10,428 nt of DNA from Chloroflexota bacterium (lineage in GTDB: Bacteria > Chloroflexota > Dehalococcoidia > GIF9 > UBA5629): contig CP070642.1 in NCBI GenBank assembly GCA_020354105.1, positions 1,501,220-1,511,647 of the forward strand, written 5' to 3'. Below the pieces are notes generated by a model. That model worked only from the letters and a program-made list of their open reading frames with translations. It did not search any database and was not told the DNA's origin. This document shows positions 1 through 7,023 of this stretch, one piece after another. Position 1 is the stretch's first letter. Each line of letters begins with the position of its first letter. Made by a program: the position numbers and the translations under genes.

Positions 1-15
1 ATAATGTTAAAGTTC

Positions 16-102
16 GGAGAGGTGTCCGAGTGGTTTATGGTGCCGCTCTCGAAAAGCGGTGGGCGATGAGCCTCGTGGGTTCGAATCCCACCCTCTCCGC
101 CA
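16..102 (+). tRNA. tRNA-Ser (anticodon CGA), CCA encoded
   Basis: This tRNA reads the serine codon UCG. The acceptor stem pairs GGAGAGG (16-22) with CCTCTCC (92-98), followed by discriminator G99 and an encoded CCA at 100-102. The anticodon stem is CCGCT (43-47) with AGCGG (55-59), enclosing the loop CTCGAAA with anticodon CGA at 50-52. The T stem GTGGG/CCCAC (75-79, 87-91) encloses TTCGAAT. A long variable arm (about 60-74) with a GGC/GCC stem makes it a class II tRNA, as expected for serine, and a G discriminator also suits serine. Only 15 bases lie upstream in the window, so its promoter is not visible. No convincing terminator hairpin follows. Confidence 0.97.
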
Positions 103-154
103 GTCATCGATTTCACGTTTTCTGTTGATACTGGCAGCATATTTCAATTAACCA

Positions 155-183
155 TTGTTTGCCTATATTGCCTATGCTACAAT
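155..183 (+). promoter_or_regulatory. Extended -10 promoter for the dprA operon
   Basis: The -10 box TACAAT lies at 178-183 and is preceded by TG at 175-176, giving the extended form TGnTACAAT. A weak -35 box TTGTTT (155-160) sits 17 bases upstream, the ideal spacing. The predicted transcription start is near 190, only about six bases before the dprA ATG at 196. It is the only plausible promoter seen ahead of the nine-gene + strand block. The match was made by eye and the start site is inferred. Confidence 0.6.
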
Positions 184-195
184 GTTTCAACTCAA

Positions 196-1317
196 ATGGT
201 GAAAAATAGTGAGCTGAAATATTGGGTGAGCTTTTCCAGGATGCCTGGTATAGGTCGTGTGAAAATCTCACAACTGCTGGAGCATTTCACTACCTTGGAA
301 CATGCCTGGAAAGCCCCAGCTGCAGAACTGAAAAAAGCCGGGCTTGATTCAAAAACTGCAGATAATGTAGTGAATCTTCGGCTTAAGATTTCGCCAGATG
401 CTGAGATGGACAACATGGAGCAGTATAAGGTTAAAGCGCTTACCTGTGATTCGTCAGCCTACCCGCAGAGGTTGAAGGAAATTTATGATTATCCACCAGT
501 GCTTTATGTCAGGGGTACCCTGCTGCCTGAAGATGAATGTTGTCTGGCTGTGGTCGGCACCCGTCGGGCTACCGTGTACGGGCGTCAGGTGGCAGAAGAG
601 CTTGTCACTGACCTGGCTCGGAATGGGATCACTATCGTTAGTGGTTTGGCTAAAGGGATTGATTCTATAGCTCACCGTGCTGCGCTAGAAGCCGGCGCCA
701 GAACTATTGCTGTCTTCGCTTGTGGGCTGGATGTTGTTTACCCTGCAGAAAATGCCAAGCTAGCCCGCGAGGTTATAGAGCATGGCGCCTTGATTAGCGA
801 ATATCCTCTGGGGACTAGACCTAAAGCAGATAATTTCCCGAGGCGCAATCGGATTATGAGCGGACTAAGCCTCGGTGTTCTGGTGATAGAGGCCGGTGAG
901 AGCAGTGGGGCACTAATCACGGCAAATCAGGCACTGGAGCAAAACCGAGATGTCTTTGCTGTACCCGGTAGTATTTTATCTCCGGGCAGCAGGGGGACGA
1001 ACCATCTTATTCAAGAAGGGGCAAAGCTGGTTAGTAATTATGTTGATGTTTTAGAGGAACTCAATCTGGCTATAATGGCGCAACAACTGGAGATGAAGGA
1101 GCTTTTACCTGTCGATAAGACTGAATCATTGTTGTTAAGACAACTGAGCCGTGAGCCGTCTCACATCGATGAGATTTGCCGGAATAGTGGTCTGGCGGCG
1201 GCTTTGGTTAGCAGTGCTTTGACCATGATGGAACTCAAAGGCATGGTTAAGCAGGTCGGTGGCATGAACTATGTGCTGGCGAGAGAGATGAAAGAGGAAT
1301 ATCAAACTGCAAGGTAA
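196..1317 (+). CDS. dprA: DNA processing protein DprA (Smf)
   Basis: DprA binds incoming single-stranded DNA in the cytoplasm during natural transformation and loads RecA onto it; the gene is also widespread in bacteria not known to be competent. At 373 residues it has the full family architecture. A helix-hairpin-helix-like region (PGIG, 17-20) opens the protein. The Rossmann core follows at about 95-290, with VGTRR (120-124), SGLAKGID (149-156), FPRRNRI (214-220) and AGESSGALITA (233-243). A winged-helix-like C-terminal domain covers about 305-362. ATG 196 is the first start in frame: no ATG, GTG or TTG precedes it back to the tRNA. No Shine-Dalgarno sequence is visible before it, and the predicted transcription start is only about six bases away. 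The stop is 8 bases before topA, a pairing common in bacteria. Confidence 0.96.
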   Translation: MVKNSELKYWVSFSRMPGIGRVKISQLLEHFTTLEHAWKAPAAELKKAGLDSKTADNVVNLRLKISPDAEMDNMEQYKVKALTCDSSAYPQRLKEIYDYPPVLYVRGTLLPEDECCLAVVGTRRATVYGRQVAEELVTDLARNGITIVSGLAKGIDSIAHRAALEAGARTIAVFACGLDVVYPAENAKLAREVIEHGALISEYPLGTRPKADNFPRRNRIMSGLSLGVLVIEAGESSGALITANQALEQNRDVFAVPGSILSPGSRGTNHLIQEGAKLVSNYVDVLEELNLAIMAQQLEMKELLPVDKTESLLLRQLSREPSHIDEICRNSGLAAALVSSALTMMELKGMVKQVGGMNYVLAREMKEEYQTAR

Positions 1318-1325
1318 TTGAGTAA

Positions 1326-3452
1326 ATGAAACTCGTTATTGTCGAATCACCAGCTAAATCAAGAACGATAGGCAGGATACTAGGTACAAACTATGCTATT
1401 AAGGCGACGCTGGGACATTTGCGTGACTTGCCCAAAAGCGAGCTAGGCATAGATATAGCCAAAGACTTTGCCCCTAAATATGTAATGATCAAGCAGAGAA
1501 GAAGCGTAATTACCGAGCTGAAGAAGTCGGCTGCTACTGCCTCAGCAATTTATCTGGCTACTGATCCAGACCGCGAGGGAGAAGCTATTTCCTGGCATTT
1601 GCTCCAGGCAATTAAACTGAATAAGGAAAAGGTTCCAGTCCACAGGGTTGTCTTTCACGAGATAACAAAAGATGCCGTGGAGGAGGCTTTTCGACATCCT
1701 CGCTCTCTTAATATGCATCTCGTTGATGCTCAGCAGGCACGACGTCTCTTGGACCGATTGGTTGGCTATAAGCTGAGTCCACTGTTGTGGCGGAAGGTGC
1801 AAAGAGGTCTTTCCGCTGGCAGGGTCCAATCAGCAGCCTTGAGAATAATTGTTGACCGTGAGCGAGAAATACAAAATTTCGTTATCACGGAGTACTGGAC
1901 AATTGAAGCTGAATTAGCCAAGGATTTGCCAGCAACTTCGAAGGCCAGCTTCAGAGCACTGCTTATAAGTCTGGCTGATGGCACAAAGATTGCAATACCG
2001 AATCAGCAAGAAGCCGAGAGAATCGCAGATGAGTTGAAGAGGGCTGAGTATGTGGTCAAAAAAGTGACAGTGAAGGGAGTAACTCGCCAGCCAGCGCCAC
2101 CGTTTATCACCAGCACAATGCAACAGGAGGCATGGCGCAAGCTCAGGTTTACTGCTCAGCGTACTATGCTGATCGCCCAACAGCTTTATGAAGGGGTCTC
2201 TTTAGGCGAAGAGGGGTCGGTAGGGTTAATTACCTATATGCGTACAGATTCCACACATGTGGCTGCCAATGCTATAACTGAGACCAGAGATTTTATTAGC
2301 ACCAAATATGGCGCCCGTTTTGTGCCTTCGAGTCCGCGTCATTTCGGTAAAAAAGGCAAATGGGCTCAGGAAGCACATGAAGCTATTAGACCGACGAGTG
2401 TTCACCGAGAACCCGGGCAGCTTCGTTCCTATCTCAAGCCAGAACAACTTAAACTTTATGAACTTATCTGGAAGCGGATGGTGGCAAGTCAGATGGCAGC
2501 GGCATCAATGGATAATACCACTGTAGAGATAGATGCAAAATATCCTGAACCACAAAAGGGATACCTGCTGAGAACAAGCAGCTCTGTAGTTAAGTTCCCA
2601 GGTTTCATTACTTTGTACAGCGAGGGAAAAGATGAAGATGTAGAAGAGGAAAAGGCAATACCTCTGCCGGAATTAAAAGAAGGTGACAAACTAGCGCTGT
2701 CAGGCCTCTTTCCAGAGCAGCGTTTTACCCAACCGCCGCTTCGCTATACCGAGGCTACGTTGATAAAAGCGCTGGAACAGAAAGGAATCGGACGCCCAAG
2801 CACCTATGCTCCAATCATATCTACTATCCAGGAAAGAGGGTATGTATATAAAGAAAGCGGTAAGCTTTGTCCTGATGAGATAGGATTTATTGTAAACGAC
2901 ATCTTAGCTCAGCATTTTCCTGATGTCGTCGACCTTGATTTCACGGCTCAGTTAGAGGAAGAGCTGGATGAGATTGCTCGTGGTGAGAGAGGGTGGGTGT
3001 CAGTCCTGAAAGATTTCTATACACCCTTTGAAGAAACATTAAATCAGGCTTCAGATAAGATAGAAAAGGTGAGGATTATTAAGCCGACAGAGGAAATCTG
3101 CCCGGAGTGTGGTCGTCCTATGGTAATAAAGACAGGACGCTTCGGCAAGTTCCTGGCCTGTAGCGGTTATCCTGATTGCAGGAAGACCCAGCCTTTCATG
3201 GTCAAAACCGGTGTGCTTTGTCCCCAATGCGGCAAGGATCTGGTAGAGAGAAAAACCAAGAAGAAGCGTATTTTCTATGGTTGCAGCGGCTTCCCGCAAT
3301 GCCAATTTGCAGTTAACAGCAGGCCGGTCCCACAGCCTTGCCCCCAATGTGGCAAGCTGCTAGTTGCATATAGAGAAGGGTGGGTGAAATGCACCGCCTG
3401 CGAATATAAGGATAAAGTGGAAGAGTTACAAAAGATAGGAGCGGCGACATGA
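1326..3452 (+). CDS. topA: DNA topoisomerase I (type IA, omega protein)
   Basis: TopA relaxes negative supercoils by cutting one DNA strand through a 5'-phosphotyrosine link. The 708-residue protein is complete and close in length to Firmicute-type TopA. The N-terminal TOPRIM domain carries E7 (VESPAKS) and the metal-binding DPDREGE (D80, D82, E84). SAGRVQSAAL (163-172) and the PAPPFITSTMQQEA segment (257-269) are typical core motifs. The catalytic tyrosine is Y304 in GLITYMRTDS. Three C-terminal four-cysteine zinc ribbons follow: C592/C595/C612/C618, C632/C635/C653/C659 and C672/C675/C689/C692. The start lies 8 bases after dprA with only a weak AAGG (1311-1314) upstream, so translation may depend on ribosomes arriving from dprA. 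Its TGA overlaps the aroQ ATG. Confidence 0.98.
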   Translation: MKLVIVESPAKSRTIGRILGTNYAIKATLGHLRDLPKSELGIDIAKDFAPKYVMIKQRRSVITELKKSAATASAIYLATDPDREGEAISWHLLQAIKLNKEKVPVHRVVFHEITKDAVEEAFRHPRSLNMHLVDAQQARRLLDRLVGYKLSPLLWRKVQRGLSAGRVQSAALRIIVDREREIQNFVITEYWTIEAELAKDLPATSKASFRALLISLADGTKIAIPNQQEAERIADELKRAEYVVKKVTVKGVTRQPAPPFITSTMQQEAWRKLRFTAQRTMLIAQQLYEGVSLGEEGSVGLITYMRTDSTHVAANAITETRDFISTKYGARFVPSSPRHFGKKGKWAQEAHEAIRPTSVHREPGQLRSYLKPEQLKLYELIWKRMVASQMAAASMDNTTVEIDAKYPEPQKGYLLRTSSSVVKFPGFITLYSEGKDEDVEEEKAIPLPELKEGDKLALSGLFPEQRFTQPPLRYTEATLIKALEQKGIGRPSTYAPIISTIQERGYVYKESGKLCPDEIGFIVNDILAQHFPDVVDLDFTAQLEEELDEIARGERGWVSVLKDFYTPFEETLNQASDKIEKVRIIKPTEEICPECGRPMVIKTGRFGKFLACSGYPDCRKTQPFMVKTGVLCPQCGKDLVERKTKKKRIFYGCSGFPQCQFAVNSRPVPQPCPQCGKLLVAYREGWVKCTACEYKDKVEELQKIGAAT

Positions 3453-3895
3453 GAATTTTAGCTATCAACGGACCAAACCTTAATATGTTAGGCAAGCGGG
3501 ATAAATCAATTTATGGTGATAAAACACTGGCACAGATTGACACCATTTTAAAAAAAGAAGGAAAAGGCCTGGGTGTAGAAATAGTCAGCTTTCAGTCGAA
3601 TAGTGAAGGAGCGCTTATTGATTTTATCCAGGAAAATTCCTCTAAGGCTAATGGTATAATCATAAACCCCGGTGCGCTAACTCACTATGGTTTGTCCTTA
3701 CGCGATGCCCTGGATGACAGTGAGTTGCCAGTTATTGAAGTTCATTTGTCCAACATTTATGCCCGTGAAGATTGGCGGACAGAATCGGTAATTGCTCCTA
3801 TTGCCAGAGGGCAGATCAGTGGCTTGGGCTGGCAAGGGTATGTAGCTGCGCTAAAAATTTTGGCTGGTGAGTTGAAGGTCAAAACGAAGAAATGA
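3449..3895 (+). CDS. aroQ: 3-dehydroquinate dehydratase, type II
   Basis: This enzyme converts 3-dehydroquinate to 3-dehydroshikimate, the third step of the shikimate pathway to aromatic amino acids. Its 148 residues match the small dodecameric type II family, not the type I Schiff-base enzyme AroD. The signatures are NGPNLNMLGKR with R17, the active-site tyrosine Y22 in IYG, QSNSEGALIDF (49-59), IINPGALTHYG with N73 and H79, and VIEVHLSN with H99, followed by R106 and R110. The start overlaps the topA stop as ATGA. A good AGGAG (3437-3441) lies 7 bases ahead. The stop in turn overlaps the next start by 4 bases. No other shikimate gene is in the window. Confidence 0.97.
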   Translation: MRILAINGPNLNMLGKRDKSIYGDKTLAQIDTILKKEGKGLGVEIVSFQSNSEGALIDFIQENSSKANGIIINPGALTHYGLSLRDALDDSELPVIEVHLSNIYAREDWRTESVIAPIARGQISGLGWQGYVAALKILAGELKVKTKK

Positions 3896-4968
3896 GCCGG
3901 CTGCAAAAACTACGTCAGCTTTTAGAGCAAAAGGAACTCGATGCTCTTGTAATTTCTCAACAGGAAAATCGGCGCTATCTATCTGGTTTTACCGGCTCAA
4001 CTGGCTGGCTGCTTATTTCTGATAATAGCGCTTGCTTAGCCGTGGACTTCCGGTATGTGGAGCAGGCTAAAAAGGAAGCGCCTGATTTTGATGTGATTCA
4101 TATTAAAGGTGACACAGCGGGTTGGCTACCAAGATTGCTCTCTGATTCAGGATTCAAACGTGTTGGTTTCGAAGCTGACCAGATTACTTTCGCTGCTTAT
4201 CAGCAACTATGTAGAACTATAAGCGATGATGGTTATCAATTTCAACTTATTCCTACCACCGGCCTGGTTGAGTCCGTCCGTGCTGTAAAGGAGCCTGAGG
4301 AGTTAAGGTTTATAAATGAGGCAGTTAAGCTAGCCGATGCTGCTTTTAACCATGCCAAGTCGGTGCTGCGTCCCGGAGTGAGTGAAAAAGATGCAGCCTG
4401 GGAGTTGGAGAAATTCCTTAGAGAGAAAGGCAGTGAGCCTGTGCCCTTCGATATCATTGTGGCCTCCGGCCCTAACTCGGCCTTGCCGCATGCCAGGCCA
4501 TCAGAGCAGTCTATTCCTGAAAATGTGCCTGTGGTGGTGGATTTGGGGGCACGGGTTAATGGCTACTGCAGTGATTTGAGCCGAACCTTTTTTTTAGGCA
4601 ATGGAGACAAGACATTTTCTAAGATTTATGATATTGTTTTGGGTGCACAATTAACTGCTCTGGCAACAATAAAAGCTGGCATGAACGGTGATCAGGCTGA
4701 CTTATTAGCTCGGGCAGTTATTAAACAGGCTAATTATGGCGAAGCCTTTGGGCATGGCCTGGGCCATGGTGTCGGCTTGGAAGCTCACGAATCGCCCAGA
4801 CTTGGCCCAAATTCGCCGGATTTGCTGGTTGATGGTATGGTTTTTACCGTAGAGCCTGGGATTTATATCGCTGGCTGGGGTGGAATCAGAATTGAAGATA
4901 CGGTTGTTATGGAGGGTGGCAAAACCAAAGCTCTTACTGGAATGGAGAAAGTAGCATATATTTGTTAG
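3892..4968 (+). CDS. Xaa-Pro aminopeptidase/dipeptidase, peptidase family M24
   Basis: This is a cytoplasmic di-metal peptidase expected to release residues preceding proline. The 358 residues comprise a creatinase-like N-terminal domain (about 1-125) and a pita-bread catalytic domain (about 130-358). The five metal ligands can all be placed: D217 (VVVDLGA), D228 (GYCSDLSRTF), H292 (GHGLGHGVGLE), E321 (VEPGIYI) and E335 (IRIEDTV). H200 in LPHARPS and H299 in EAHE are the usual accessory histidines. It starts within the aroQ stop (ATGA) with only a weak GAAGG upstream, so coupling to aroQ is likely. The same order, aroQ-peptidase-efp, is known in Bacillus (yqhS-yqhT-efp). Sequence does not decide between aminopeptidase (PepP-like) and dipeptidase (PepQ-like) activity, so no symbol is given. 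Confidence 0.93.
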   Translation: MSRLQKLRQLLEQKELDALVISQQENRRYLSGFTGSTGWLLISDNSACLAVDFRYVEQAKKEAPDFDVIHIKGDTAGWLPRLLSDSGFKRVGFEADQITFAAYQQLCRTISDDGYQFQLIPTTGLVESVRAVKEPEELRFINEAVKLADAAFNHAKSVLRPGVSEKDAAWELEKFLREKGSEPVPFDIIVASGPNSALPHARPSEQSIPENVPVVVDLGARVNGYCSDLSRTFFLGNGDKTFSKIYDIVLGAQLTALATIKAGMNGDQADLLARAVIKQANYGEAFGHGLGHGVGLEAHESPRLGPNSPDLLVDGMVFTVEPGIYIAGWGGIRIEDTVVMEGGKTKALTGMEKVAYIC

Positions 4969-4973
4969 GAGGG
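4967..4973 (+). promoter_or_regulatory. Strong ribosome binding site of efp
   Basis: AGGAGGG is the strongest Shine-Dalgarno match in the + strand block. It overlaps the TAG stop of the upstream peptidase gene (4966-4968) and lies 10 bases before the efp ATG at 4984. Its strength suits independent high-level translation of an abundant ribosome factor inside a coupled operon. Confidence 0.75.
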
Positions 4974-4983
4974 CAGTCACCTT

Positions 4984-5544
4984 ATGATTGACGCTGGAGA
5001 ATTAAAAAGAGGCATAACCATTGAATTGGATGGGCAGCTATATCAGGTTCTTGATTTTCAGCACATTAAAATAGGTCGAGGCTCAGCTCAGATTCGCCTG
5101 AAGCTTCGCGACCTTCGTGCCGGTCATACAACTGAACGCTCTTTTCAGGCTAGCGAGACGTTCAATAGGGCTTTTCTCGAACGTCGCCCTGCACAATACC
5201 TTTATAATGAGGGGAGCCTCTACTATTTTATGGATACTAAGACATTTGAGCAGATGCCTATTGATAAATCGATGCTTGGCGATGCGCTGAACTATCTGAA
5301 GGACGAATCGAACCTGGAAATACTGACACATAAGGGCAAATCCGTAGGCATACAACTACCCGTTTCAGTGGAACTTAAGGTCACAGAAACAGGCCCCGGT
5401 TTCAAGGGTGATACCGCCTCAGCAGGTACCAAGCCGGCTAAGCTTGAGACAGGACTTACTATTAAGGTCCCCCTTTTCATAAACAATGACGATACTATTA
5501 AGGTTGATACTCGCACCGGCGAATATCTAGAGAGGGTAAGCTGA
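4984..5544 (+). CDS. efp: Translation elongation factor P
   Basis: EF-P binds between the ribosomal P and E sites and relieves stalling at consecutive prolines. At 186 residues it has normal length. It contains a KOW-like domain I (about 1-64), an OB domain II (about 65-127) and an OB domain III (about 128-186). Domain III carries the family signature, including KVPLF, IKVDTRTGEYLERV and the GPGFKGDT segment. The domain I loop that reaches the tRNA reads HIKIGRGSAQ, so the modifiable tip position is arginine (R32), and isoleucine replaces the usual proline before the glycine. Arginine here is known from EarP-rhamnosylated EF-Ps, but others may act unmodified, and no modification gene is present in the window. 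A strong AGGAGGG precedes the gene. Confidence 0.97.
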   Translation: MIDAGELKRGITIELDGQLYQVLDFQHIKIGRGSAQIRLKLRDLRAGHTTERSFQASETFNRAFLERRPAQYLYNEGSLYYFMDTKTFEQMPIDKSMLGDALNYLKDESNLEILTHKGKSVGIQLPVSVELKVTETGPGFKGDTASAGTKPAKLETGLTIKVPLFINNDDTIKVDTRTGEYLERVS

Positions 5545-5551
5545 ATCTTTG
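5531..5551 (+). promoter_or_regulatory. AGAGGG element and TTG start of the PHP gene
   Basis: The PHP gene can only begin at TTG 5549, because an in-frame TAA lies at 5537-5539 and the metal-binding DLHIH motif begins at residue 5. The nearest purine-rich element, AGAGGG (5531-5536), is 12 bases upstream, farther than usual. Reinitiation by ribosomes ending efp at 5542-5544 is therefore a likely way in. A weak start may keep this protein scarce relative to EF-P. Confidence 0.5.
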
Positions 5552-6196
5552 ATTAAAGCTGACCTTCATATCCATACTGCCTATTCTATGGATTGTACTA
5601 CGCCTCTTGAGCAGATAATATCGCGTTGTCTGGAAGTCGGTATAAATTGTCTAGGTGTAGCTGACCATAACACTATTGCTGGAGCCCTGAAGCTTAAGCA
5701 AATGGCGCCCTTTTCAATTATTGTCGGCGAGGAAATCCTGACCTTAAATGGTGAGGTCATCGGCTTTTTTCTCACTCAGGAAATCCCCAGCAAATTGTCC
5801 ATAGAGGAGACTGTGGCTCAAATTAAAGCTCAGAACGGGCTGGTATGTATTCCACATCCATATGACAGGTTGCGTTTATCGGTGTTTAGAGACCAGATAT
5901 TCGAAGACATAATGCAGGATGTTGATATTATCGAAGTCTTTAATGCCCGCAGCCTTTCGCCAGGTAGTTCAAAGAGAGCTGCACAGATGGCACAGAAATA
6001 TAGTAAGCTTGCCAGTGCCGGCAGCGATGCGCATACGCTTCCTGAAATAGGCAATGCCTATGTTGAGATGCCGGAATTCAATGGTAAAGAAGAATTTCTG
6101 GCATCACTGGCTAAAGGGACAATCTCCGGAAACAGAACAAACCCGACTGCTCATTTTGCCAGCACCTGGAATAGATTGAAGAAGCGCTTGTCCTAG
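5549..6196 (+). CDS. PHP-domain metal-dependent phosphoesterase
   Basis: PHP proteins are trinuclear-metal phosphoesterases that include DNA polymerase III PHP domains, HisK-type histidinol phosphatases and the TrpH/RNase AM (YciV) family. This 215-residue protein is a stand-alone PHP domain. Visible metal ligands are H7 and H9 (DLHIHT), D15 (YSMD), H40 (VADHNT), a glutamate of GEEI (61-62), H103 (IPHPYD), D160 and H162 (GSDAH). N132 in EVFN is also typical. It resembles TrpH-like proteins but is shorter than the roughly 290-residue Escherichia coli form. The start is TTG, 4 bases after the efp stop. Substrate is unknown: nucleoside 3',5'-bisphosphate, short RNA or a metabolite phosphate are all possible. 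It borders the formyltransferase-HAD-kinase genes and may belong to the same pathway. Confidence 0.88.
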   Translation: MIKADLHIHTAYSMDCTTPLEQIISRCLEVGINCLGVADHNTIAGALKLKQMAPFSIIVGEEILTLNGEVIGFFLTQEIPSKLSIEETVAQIKAQNGLVCIPHPYDRLRLSVFRDQIFEDIMQDVDIIEVFNARSLSPGSSKRAAQMAQKYSKLASAGSDAHTLPEIGNAYVEMPEFNGKEEFLASLAKGTISGNRTNPTAHFASTWNRLKKRLS

Positions 6197-6210
6197 GAGA
6201 GGTTACTGTG
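6195..6210 (+). promoter_or_regulatory. AGGAGAGG ribosome binding site and GTG start
   Basis: AGGAGAGG (6195-6202) overlaps the TAG stop of the PHP gene (6194-6196) and lies 5 to 8 bases before GTG 6208, depending on which part pairs. This decides for GTG 6208 over the adjacent TTG at 6211 as the start of the formyltransferase-like gene. Confidence 0.6.
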
Positions 6211-7023
6211 TTGACCATCGGTTGGTTTTCCACCGGCAGGGATGAAGCGGCAAGACAACTTCTACAAGTTGTATATCAAAAGGTCAGCACTGGTGAGATC
6301 AAAGGCAAGCTTGACTTCGTCTTTAGCAATCGAGAGCCTGGTGAGGCGAAGGAGAGCGACTTGTTCCTTGATTTGGTTCAAGACTATCGTATTCCACTGA
6401 TTTGCTTTTCCTACAATAAATTCAAGGACTCCCATGATATAAGTAGCAAGACAGATGGCGAAATGTTCCCAAAATGGCGGCTCGAGTATGACAGAGAGGT
6501 TATGAAAAGGTTAAATGGCTTCAATCCGGATCTGTGTGTGCTTGCCGGCTATATGCTTATCGTTGGTGAAGAGATGTGTCACAGATATGACATGATTAAC
6601 CTGCATCCAGCTACCCCCGAAGGTCCTAAGGGTATGTGGCAGGAGGTAATCTGGACATTGATTGAGAATAAAGCTGTGGAATCTGGGGTATTGATGAATC
6701 TGGTAACACCCGAATTGGACAGAGGTCCGGTAATAACTTATTGCACCTATCCTATTCGAGGCGAGCCTTTTGATAAATACTGGCAGGAAGTGGATGGCTG
6801 CTCAGTAGCGGAAATAAAAATAGAGCAGGGTGAAAGCAACGCACTGTTTAAGCTCATCCGTCAGCATGGACTGGTGCGAGAATTTCCACTTATTGTGGCG
6901 ACTTTAAAAGCCTTCGGTCAAGGCGAGGTGAAAATTAAATCTGGTAGAGTATTTGACTGCCAGGGCAGACCGATAGCAGGATATAATCTAAGCGACGAAG
7001 TAAATAAGGCGGCAGGATTTTAA
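6208..7023 (+). CDS. Divergent PurN-like formyltransferase
   Basis: The protein belongs to the formyltransferase superfamily that includes glycinamide ribonucleotide transformylase (PurN), methionyl-tRNA formyltransferase and ArnA. The catalytic triad is in place: N131 and H133 in INLHP and D171 in ELDRGPV. VLAGYMLIV (111-119) matches the folate-binding LAGYM motif of PurN, and FSNRE (39-43) matches its SNR motif. However, the PurN phosphate loop (G-x-G-S-N) is replaced by STGRDEAA (8-15), with acidic D12-E13 where PurN has Ser-Asn. The usual NIHPSLLP continuation is NLHPATPEGPKG. At 271 residues it is longer than PurN (about 210), with an insertion around 70-95 and a C-terminal tail from about 235. 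A 10-formyltetrahydrofolate donor is likely, but the acceptor may not be GAR. The stop overlaps the HAD start by one base (TAATG). Confidence 0.75.
   Translation: MLTIGWFSTGRDEAARQLLQVVYQKVSTGEIKGKLDFVFSNREPGEAKESDLFLDLVQDYRIPLICFSYNKFKDSHDISSKTDGEMFPKWRLEYDREVMKRLNGFNPDLCVLAGYMLIVGEEMCHRYDMINLHPATPEGPKGMWQEVIWTLIENKAVESGVLMNLVTPELDRGPVITYCTYPIRGEPFDKYWQEVDGCSVAEIKIEQGESNALFKLIRQHGLVREFPLIVATLKAFGQGEVKIKSGRVFDCQGRPIAGYNLSDEVNKAAGF

Noticed and set aside
16..195. tRNA-Ser as an integration site for a mobile element
   Set aside because: No integrase, no repeat of the tRNA 3' end and no foreign-looking genes are found downstream; the neighbours are conserved housekeeping genes.
3051..3347. Reverse-strand reading frame of 98 codons opposite the topA zinc ribbons
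   Set aside because: It overlaps the strongly conserved cysteine motifs of topA, has no ribosome site and resembles no known protein. It is a shadow frame.
4588..4595. Run of eight T in the M24 peptidase gene as a frameshift or slippage site
   Set aside because: The frame continues normally through the metal-binding residues on both sides (D228 before, H292 after), and the run simply encodes Phe-Phe-Leu. Nothing indicates programmed slippage.
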